Assembly: GCF_902806695.1 (NCBI RefSeq)
Contig: NZ_CADCXN010000052.1
Coordinates: 1-51,938, forward strand
Direction of reading: 5' to 3'
DNA length: 51,938 nt
DNA from: Candidatus Methylobacter favarea
Lineage (GTDB): Bacteria > Pseudomonadota > Gammaproteobacteria > Methylococcales > Methylomonadaceae
Shown here: positions 46,372 through 51,938 of the stretch, one piece after another
How positions within the stretch are numbered: the first letter of the stretch is position 1
Layout: each line of letters begins with the position of its first letter
Position numbers and translations under genes: made by a program
Notes under the pieces: generated by a model
What the model was told of the DNA's origin: nothing
What the model saw: the letters and a program-made list of their open reading frames with translations, nothing else
Databases searched by the model: none

Positions 46372-47241
46372 TTAAGATCTAGCTTTACGGCTCCGTCTGG
46401 CAAAACCCAGACCGGCCAATCCCAAGCCAAGCAGCGCCAGACTTTCCGGTTCAGGCACTTGTTGAGATCCAAAGCTGGCATTACCAGAACCGTTAATTGT
46501 GCCATCGGTAAAACTGCCAGGAGGCGGGGCCACGCCTACGATATTGGAATTGACGCCGTTAAAATCAGCTGTAGTTCCAGGATCGGCGAATGCCACGCCG
46601 CTGAAAAAGCCCCCTACTCTGGTGGCGTTTAATAATACGTCAAAATCACCGCCCGCTAACCCTGGAAACACATGGAAGCCGCCATTGTTGCCAATTAACG
46701 TTCCGTTTAATATGTTAAAGTCATCTGCGCCCAAACTGGCAACTGTTACAGACTCATCAGGGCCGCCTACAGCTGGAGTGGTGAGCTTTGTGTCTTGATT
46801 CGGATCTATATACATGGAGAAAGTAAAGCTGCTGAACGTGCCGTTTATTCCTCCTGCGGTATTGTTAGCGGTAGTGCCCAATCCGGAGAATAAGGCATAG
46901 ATGCTATAGTCGGTGCCAAGCCCCGTGTTTTGGGCCGCTTGGCCGCCCAGTGATTCCCGGAAAGTGCCGAAAAACCCCCCGCCTGTTTCGTTGAAGCTGC
47001 TTACTGTTTGATCGGCTTCAGCATTGTAGCTGAAATCGATGTAACGTAAGTTGGTGGTTGAGTCTGCGCAAGTTGCCGACGCTGTGCATGCTCCCGCAGT
47101 AACGGGGTTAATGTTAAACGCGTCGTTTGAAAATGAAAAGCCTGGAATATGGCCAGCAAGCGCACCAGTGCTGCCCAGGGCTAGTCCCACCGCCGCTACC
47201 GTAGTAAGCAAAGGCATTTTAGGTTTGGTATGTAATTTCAT
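46372..47241 (-). CDS. PEP-CTERM exported protein
   Basis: A 289-residue surface or secreted protein. An N-terminal signal peptide (MPLLTTVAAVGLALGSTGALA) is followed by a Gly/Asn/Thr/Phe-rich beta-type body with two cysteines near residues 52-58. The C-terminus has the sorting motif VPEPESLALLGLGLAGLGFA, then RRSRKARS: Pro-Glu-Pro, a hydrophobic helix and a basic end. Such proteins are cleaved and processed by an exosortase. No exosortase gene is in the window. It somewhat resembles flocculation-associated PEP-CTERM proteins (PepA type), but this is a guess. The ribosome binding site AGAGGAA lies before the ATG at 47241. Confidence 0.85.
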   Translation of the reverse strand: MKLHTKPKMPLLTTVAAVGLALGSTGALAGHIPGFSFSNDAFNINPVTAGACTASATCADSTTNLRYIDFSYNAEADQTVSSFNETGGGFFGTFRESLGGQAAQNTGLGTDYSIYALFSGLGTTANNTAGGINGTFSSFTFSMYIDPNQDTKLTTPAVGGPDESVTVASLGADDFNILNGTLIGNNGGFHVFPGLAGGDFDVLLNATRVGGFFSGVAFADPGTTADFNGVNSNIVGVAPPPGSFTDGTINGSGNASFGSQQVPEPESLALLGLGLAGLGFARRSRKARS

Positions 47242-47891
47242 AGTGTTTCCTCTGTAGTTAAGTACGAAAAGCTAAAATAATTTTGCTAAATGACAGGTAT
47301 AAATTTTTCATACGTACAAATTGATATGCATGAGTTGCGCCAAAATATATAATTTATTTTAAAACAAGGGCTTGAATAATGATGTTAATTTTAATCTAAA
47401 TGTCATTCCCTAAAGTGTAAAAAATTCTGACATAAATTAAAGGGCCTTCATTCACGCCTGTGGTCTCGATAATTGCGGAATTTTTTATTTCTTTCTATCA
47501 AATGGGATTAAGGCGCAATTGTCGACTATATATATCTGTAGCTGGACTGGTAAACCCGGCAGGGCAATATGATCAATAGGATTAAATTCGATTGATTTTG
47601 CTAAACAGCCAAAAATTTAAGGGATTAATTAACGACCGGCTATAGGCTCTAAACCAGGCAGTGCCATTAAAGCCTCAATTGGCTTTTTCCATCGATGAGT
47701 GGTTATTTGTTTTTGTCGGTATGGCTGTTTAGGAACGGCCAAATGGTCTAATAGGTGCCCTGCGTCGCACTGTGGACAGTAACTGTAAAACTTCTTGACA
47801 CTCCATACGCAAGGCATGGGCAATATTGCCAATCCACTGTATTCCGGCTAACATAAGATCAAATTTTATACTCCCCGAGGGAGCCATTATT
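47242..47891. other. Intergenic stretch
   Basis: The 650 bases between the PEP-CTERM and coiled-coil genes are AT-rich. One minus-strand frame (47629-47832, 67 codons) reads protein-like (YCPQCDAGHLLDHL with a CPxC pair), but no family is recognised and it may be a relic. Promoters of both flanking genes must lie here. Confidence 0.4.
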
Positions 47892-48347
47892 ATGGCGCTT
47901 GCTCAAGAAGATCTGCAACAAATCCAGCACCTTATCGATCAGAGCCTGGCTGCGCATCCGGAATTTGCCAATGCCAATGTGCGTTATGAGCTGGATATCC
48001 GCGAGCGCATTGTTCGCGTTGAAGAAGAGCTCAAGCATCAGCGCGAGTTGATGATGCAGGGCTTTGAGAACAGCAACAAGCGTTTTGAAGAAATTCGCGC
48101 CGATATGAACAAGCGTTTTGAACAGGTGGACAAACGCCTGGAGCAAATGAGCATCGATACCAACAAGCGCTTTGAGCAGGTGGACAAGCGTTTTGAACAA
48201 GTGGACAAGCGCTTTGAACAGGTGGACAAGCGCTTTGAGCAAATCGATAAGCATTTAACCATCATCACCCATCGCCTGGACCGGTTCATGTTCTGGTCAT
48301 TAGGCCTAACCATCTCTGCTGTCATCGCTATCATTAAACTGACTTGA
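47892..48347 (+). CDS. Heptad-repeat coiled-coil membrane-anchored protein
   Basis: The protein has 151 residues from the ATG at 47892, nine bases after GAGGGAG. The N-terminal 50 residues are helical. About residues 60-120 consist of a seven-residue repeat (KRFEQVD and variants), an almost ideal coiled coil. The C-terminus has a membrane anchor (FMFWSLGLTISAVIAIIKL). It probably forms an oligomer tethered to the inner membrane with the coil in the cytoplasm. The DNA repeats show recent expansion. The function is unknown. Confidence 0.75.
   Translation: MALAQEDLQQIQHLIDQSLAAHPEFANANVRYELDIRERIVRVEEELKHQRELMMQGFENSNKRFEEIRADMNKRFEQVDKRLEQMSIDTNKRFEQVDKRFEQVDKRFEQVDKRFEQIDKHLTIITHRLDRFMFWSLGLTISAVIAIIKLT
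48106..48250 (+). repeat. 21-bp tandem repeat coding for KRFEQVD heptads
   Basis: About seven imperfect 21-base units of the type AAGCGTTTTGAACAGGTGGA lie in frame. The middle units are nearly identical, which suggests slippage or unequal crossover. Confidence 0.85.
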
Positions 48348-48354
48348 AAAAAGT

Positions 48355-48385
48355 AAGGAAAAATCGCTACCCACATTTTTTCCTT
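48355..48385 (+). terminator. Weak terminator-like hairpin
   Basis: AAGGAAAAA pairs with a T-rich complement (TTTTTCCTT) across a 12-base loop, just past the coiled-coil stop codon. The stem is A/T-rich, so the call is modest. Confidence 0.45.
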
Positions 48386-48628
48386 GATACTCTATTGTGA
48401 GATAGCAATTAAAACCCGGCCTGTTTGGGGCTGGCTCATTATTGTCAGGATGAGTTCGGGCTTGAGATGAAAAACGCATCCACAACAGATAACTGTCAAA
48501 TCAGGCTTGAAACCGATTGATGGATAAGCACTAATCGCCAGCTAAACAGATGTTATCCTACCGGGAATCACTCAGGATTGTTATGCTCGCTGTTCGGGTA
48601 AAAGCAATCTGGCTCAGACTGCGTTTGA

Positions 48629-50329
48629 TTAATCTTCTCTTAAATTATTCAATAAACTGGCGGCGGCTTTTTTTTCGGAAAAGTCTTGTTCTGTTTTTAC
48701 AGTGGCTTCGAGGATTTCAATGGCGTGTTTTTTGTTGTTATTGGCAGCATAAGCTTCTGCCAAATGAAACTGGATGTCATTGGCTTTGGGCGCCAGGCTG
48801 GCGGCTTTTTCAAGTATCGGCAAGCCTTCTTTTGGTTGATTTTGTTTAATAAGGATATAACCGTAGGTATCTAGAATTGCGGCTGACTCAGGAGCTTTCT
48901 CAAAAGCTTTTTTGGCTAATCCCAAAGCCTGCGGGTCATTTTGTTGTGAATAAAGAAAGGCCAGGTTATTCAAGGCAAGCACATTATCAGGCTGCTGGTC
49001 CAGTATCGCTTTATAATGACCTTCAGCTTGTTTATAGTCATTCTGCAGTTGATAGGCAGTAGCCAGTTTAAAATGGATAGCGCCGTTTTTGGGATTTTTT
49101 TCCAATGCGTTGTTGAGAAGGTTAATGGCGTCCGGCAGTTTCCCCTGGGCGTTCATTATGTCAGCCATAGTAAACAACACTTGGTCGATCGGCTGAATTT
49201 TATAGACTTGTTGATACATATCGATGGCATTATCGAGCTTTTTCTCTGCCCGATACACTTCACCTTTTAACAGCTTGCCCAATACCAGCTTTGGAAATTG
49301 AGTATCAATCCGGGTGGCTAATTCCAGGGCTTCCTGATTACGCTTCAGTTTAATTAAATAGGCGGTTTTAAATGCCAGAGCCTCCGGCTTATCAGCAGCT
49401 ATTGCAGCTGTTTCGTCCAGTAATTTAAGTATATCCTTGTCTTTATCAGCATGCTCACTCCATAATTTGGCTAGTAATAAACGACTGTTAATATCCTGTT
49501 TTTCCCGGTTAATAATTTGAAGTAATGTGTCCTCGGCTGCCGGTTTTTTGTTATTGACAATTTGGGCTCCGGCAAGCAGAGATAAAGCGACGCTGTTATC
49601 GGGATAGCGTTTGACCAACTCTTCAGCTAAGGCCAGGATTTTTTCCGGTTGTTTCTGAATGGCGTAAAACTTGGCTAAATTGTTTATGACTTTTATTTCA
49701 GCGGTGAAATTTCCCTTTACCTTTTCATGGGCTTTTATTAAAACCTTTTCTACTTCAGTATTGTCTTTTTGCTTGTAAGCAATAGCCGCTAATAGGAAAT
49801 AGGCGCTAATAGCTTTATCGTTAATAGCCAGCGACTTATTTACATATTCTTTGGCCTTAGAGGGTTGGCCGCTTTCCAAAGCCAATTGCGCCAAGCCAAG
49901 ATGCGCGAGGATATTTTTCGGCTCCAGTTTAATAGCTTTTTCATAGTTTTGCCGGGCAGCGCTCATGTCTTTATTAAGAGTTTCCAGAAGCGCTTGTAAA
50001 TTGTAGTACTCCGGTTCATTGGGATACTTTTTTAATAAGGCGGAAACCTTGGTCTGAGCTTCCTTAAGTTTGTTTTGTTTTACCAGCTCAAGCACTTCAA
50101 GGTAATTTTCCTTCTTGTTATTTATTTCAGCTTGCCTGAATGACTCAAGAATTGAAGGAGAATTCTCTGATTCATTATTCAGGGGGACAGCTAAATCAGG
50201 ATTATTGAGGTTATTTGGCTGCGAATTTAACAGGTCATAGTTTGCAGCCATGACTATAGAACTGAAAGCCAGGATGCCTACGGTTATTCCCTTAACACAA
50301 TGTTGTAGGGTTACTGTTTTATTTTTCAT
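48629..50329 (-). CDS. TPR-repeat protein, PEP-CTERM-system PrsT-like
   Basis: A 566-residue exported protein. A signal peptide (GITVGILAFSSIVMA, cleaved near residue 28) is followed by about 14 tandem tetratricopeptide repeats, for example ARQNYEKAIKLEPKNILAHL and AEGHYKAILDQQPDNVLALN. TPR proteins of this size and export signal occur with PEP-CTERM/exosortase systems (PrsT), and a PEP-CTERM protein is encoded about 1.4 kb away. It probably acts as a periplasmic scaffold in export or polysaccharide secretion. The link is inferred from context. An AGGT ribosome binding site precedes the ATG. Confidence 0.72.
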   Translation of the reverse strand: MKNKTVTLQHCVKGITVGILAFSSIVMAANYDLLNSQPNNLNNPDLAVPLNNESENSPSILESFRQAEINNKKENYLEVLELVKQNKLKEAQTKVSALLKKYPNEPEYYNLQALLETLNKDMSAARQNYEKAIKLEPKNILAHLGLAQLALESGQPSKAKEYVNKSLAINDKAISAYFLLAAIAYKQKDNTEVEKVLIKAHEKVKGNFTAEIKVINNLAKFYAIQKQPEKILALAEELVKRYPDNSVALSLLAGAQIVNNKKPAAEDTLLQIINREKQDINSRLLLAKLWSEHADKDKDILKLLDETAAIAADKPEALAFKTAYLIKLKRNQEALELATRIDTQFPKLVLGKLLKGEVYRAEKKLDNAIDMYQQVYKIQPIDQVLFTMADIMNAQGKLPDAINLLNNALEKNPKNGAIHFKLATAYQLQNDYKQAEGHYKAILDQQPDNVLALNNLAFLYSQQNDPQALGLAKKAFEKAPESAAILDTYGYILIKQNQPKEGLPILEKAASLAPKANDIQFHLAEAYAANNNKKHAIEILEATVKTEQDFSEKKAAASLLNNLRED

Positions 50330-50798
50330 TAACTTACCTTTTAAATGTTAATTATCGGCCTAAGACAGCTGCCTTTATATCTATTCCCGGACACTAAGCC
50401 AATGCCCTTTATAAATAGAGATTTTAGAGCCAGTCAGCCTCAATAGTTTAAATAGTTTAACGGCTTTTCAATATATTGTTTTTTATCGTCAAGCCAGGTT
50501 TTTTGGCAAGGGTTTTTATGGTCGGGAGAATCTTTCAGATTATGCAGGCTTTATCCGATACCCTTCTTAAAATAAAAATCCTGATTTATAGTAGCTTATA
50601 AAATAACTTCATAATTTAACTAAACCTTACGGCCATTTTTAATAATTAAATTTGCCCCATCGCTTAAATAATTTAGGAAAACAACTGTCTATCAGACTGA
50701 GGCGATAGTTGATTAACTGGCTATGGTAGTCTATTAAGTTTATTGATTAGTGCATAAGGATATTACAGGCCACTAATTATCCTACAGGAATGATTTGA
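50330..50798. other. Divergent intergenic region
   Basis: 469 bases of AT-rich sequence between the TPR gene and the lipid-kinase gene. No gene or hairpin was recognised; it should carry the promoters of both. Confidence 0.5.
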
Positions 50799-51692
50799 AT
50801 GACTAAACGGAATGCCCTTTTTATTTCAAATAAAAAAAGCGGCAAAGCAGTTAATGAGCTCAATGGCGCCGTTAAGATTCTTAAAGATTCCAATTTTAAC
50901 CTGATCGAACAAGAATCTGAAAGTCCTTCCCATACTAGTGATTTAATTCGACAAAATCGCGGCATAGTCGATACAGTTATCCTTGCAGGCGGTGATGGAA
51001 CCATGAGCTCCGCAGCGGGGGCTCTCTCAGAATGCGGACTTGCTTTGGGTATTTTGCCAATGGGCACTGCCAATGACTTGGCCCGTACTTTGAAAATCCC
51101 CGAATCCCTGGAATCAGCCGCTACAATCATTGCCAATGGCCGCTTGCATGTCATAGATTTGGGCAAAGTCAACGATCGTTGCTTTATAAATGCTGCGCAT
51201 ATCGGGCTTGGCGTGAAAGTAAATAACACGCTGACCAAAGATATAAAAGCCCGGTGGGGGCGGTTCAGTTATGCAAGAAGCCTGATTGACGCATTTAAAT
51301 CGATGCGGCCCTATCGTGCCGATGTGGTCTGCGATGGAGAAGGATTCAGTGTGCGCTCAATTCATATTACTGTTGCCAACGGCCGGTTTTACGGAGGAGG
51401 AATGGCTTTATCCACGGAAGCTTCATTCGATGACCATAAATTGAGAATTTTTAGTCTGGAACCGCAAAGCTTCTGGAATCTGTTAAGTCACTCAGTAGTA
51501 ATGCTGGGCGGTCAATTAAAAGGCCGCGAAGGTGTTTGGCTTCGCAGCGGCGAGTTCATTAGAATACATACTTCCAGAACCCTGGATATATGGGCGGATG
51601 GTGAGTTTGTCTCTCAGACCCCGGCTTATTTTGATCTGCAGCCGAACAGCTTGCGGGTATACGTACCTGGCGATTATTTTACACAGGAGTAA
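50799..51692 (+). CDS. YegS/diacylglycerol-kinase-like lipid kinase
   Basis: A 297-residue protein of the diacylglycerol kinase catalytic family. The nucleotide-binding motif VILAGGDGTMSSAAGAL lies at about residues 60-76. LGILPMGTANDLARTL follows, and the ITVANGRFYGGGM block is in the C-terminal domain. The all-beta C-terminal end (RTLDIWADGEFVSQTP) is usual for YegS/BmrU. It probably phosphorylates a lipid at the inner face of the membrane; the substrate is not known. The next short ORF starts eight bases after its stop. Confidence 0.85.
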   Translation: MTKRNALFISNKKSGKAVNELNGAVKILKDSNFNLIEQESESPSHTSDLIRQNRGIVDTVILAGGDGTMSSAAGALSECGLALGILPMGTANDLARTLKIPESLESAATIIANGRLHVIDLGKVNDRCFINAAHIGLGVKVNNTLTKDIKARWGRFSYARSLIDAFKSMRPYRADVVCDGEGFSVRSIHITVANGRFYGGGMALSTEASFDDHKLRIFSLEPQSFWNLLSHSVVMLGGQLKGREGVWLRSGEFIRIHTSRTLDIWADGEFVSQTPAYFDLQPNSLRVYVPGDYFTQE

Positions 51693-51699
51693 TCATGCA

Positions 51700-51864
51700 A
51701 TGCTGAGAACTGAAAAACAGGTTGCACTTGATGCGATTATTAATTCAAGCCGCCGATCGATTGAACATTACCGATGGGTTGCAGATTCGAGCGCTGATGA
51801 ATATCCCCGAATCTTAGAAGCTGTTTGGAAATTCATCTTTTCGCCCATAAGGTATCAATTTTGA
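51700..51864 (+). CDS. Short ORF after the lipid kinase, possibly truncated
   Basis: An ATG at 51700 opens a 54-codon frame: MLRTEKQVALDAIINSSRRS, a charged helical segment, then a hydrophobic end (AVWKFIFSPIRYQF) at a stop. The N-terminal helix is of the kind seen in small ferritin-like four-helix proteins, where a longer protein would be expected, so this may be a truncated gene. The frame sits eight bases after the kinase stop, within the same likely transcript. Confidence 0.4.
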   Translation: MLRTEKQVALDAIINSSRRSIEHYRWVADSSADEYPRILEAVWKFIFSPIRYQF

Positions 51865-51938
51865 TTATGAAATAAATAGTATGAGCACAAAAAACGGAAA
51901 AAACGTTACCCGAGTAATTTGAGTGAGGGGGCATGGCG

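Noticed and set aside
47629-47832. 67-codon minus-strand frame with a CPxC pair
   Set aside because: Could be a small zinc-binding protein or relic, but there is no supporting start signal or recognised family; left in the intergenic entry only.
47859-48376. Long minus-strand frames opposite the coiled-coil gene
   Set aside because: They are shadows of the 21-base repeat; the plus-strand heptad protein explains the open reading.
1-51938. CRISPR array or rRNA genes
   Set aside because: No regularly spaced repeats of CRISPR type and no rRNA-like sequence were seen in the window.

Overview
The window reads like a chromosomal segment of a gammaproteobacterium, most likely a methanotroph of the Methylococcales or a close relative. 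This is inferred from protein character and gene order: class I adenylate cyclase CyaA, the hemC-hemD-hemX-hemY order, purM beside a DUF2066 gene, rpsF-rpsR-DUF2232-rplI, a SmbP-like metal-binding protein and a PEP-CTERM/PrsT-type secretion signature. No rRNA or intact tRNA is visible, and the species cannot be named from the sequence alone.

Layout. (1) 1-5391 is the right part of an integrative element. It starts with the first codons of an IS1-type transposase running off the left edge, then a truncated coding scrap, a small Cys-rich secreted protein, a prim-pol/HTH replication protein, two small DNA-binding-type proteins, a 290-residue unknown protein and a tyrosine integrase. It ends in a 57-bp 3' fragment of a tRNA-Leu(TAA) gene, which is the attachment core. 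(2) 5392-7640 is decayed mobile DNA: a second, broken integrase and an IS982-like relic that still has perfect 15-bp terminal inverted repeats. (3) 7930-16244 is core genome on the minus strand: waaA, the ribosomal S6-S18-DUF2232-L9 cluster, and the heme genes hemCDXY. (4) 16592-24141 on the plus strand holds an orphan CzcA/CusA-type RND pump, argH and cyaA. (5) 24546-29680 holds smbP, a HerA/YjgR-type ATPase, and a tight operon of a DUF6763 protein, an unknown P-loop protein, a MetA homologue and a guanine-deaminase-type enzyme. (6) 29681-36310 is accessory DNA and a gene graveyard around purM. It contains decayed copies of DUF2066, a sigma-54 response regulator, a DUF502-like membrane protein and an internally deleted P-type ATPase.

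(7) 36470-42674 is a galactose cluster: a family 2 glycoside hydrolase, galT, galK, galM and an aldo/keto reductase. Together these would release a sugar from a beta-galactoside or beta-glucuronide and carry galactose through the Leloir pathway. (8) 42675-44024 is a long stretch without a recognisable gene. (9) 44025-46033 is a two-gene ThiF (E1-like)/nitroreductase unit, the most intriguing functional pair in the window. (10) 46319-51864 holds a PEP-CTERM exported protein, a heptad-repeat coiled-coil membrane protein, a large TPR protein of the PrsT type, and a YegS-like lipid kinase followed by a short ORF.

Several starts were moved from the longest frame because a ribosome binding site and family length favour a later codon, often GTG or TTG. 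Functional calls rest on motif recognition by eye; no database search was possible.
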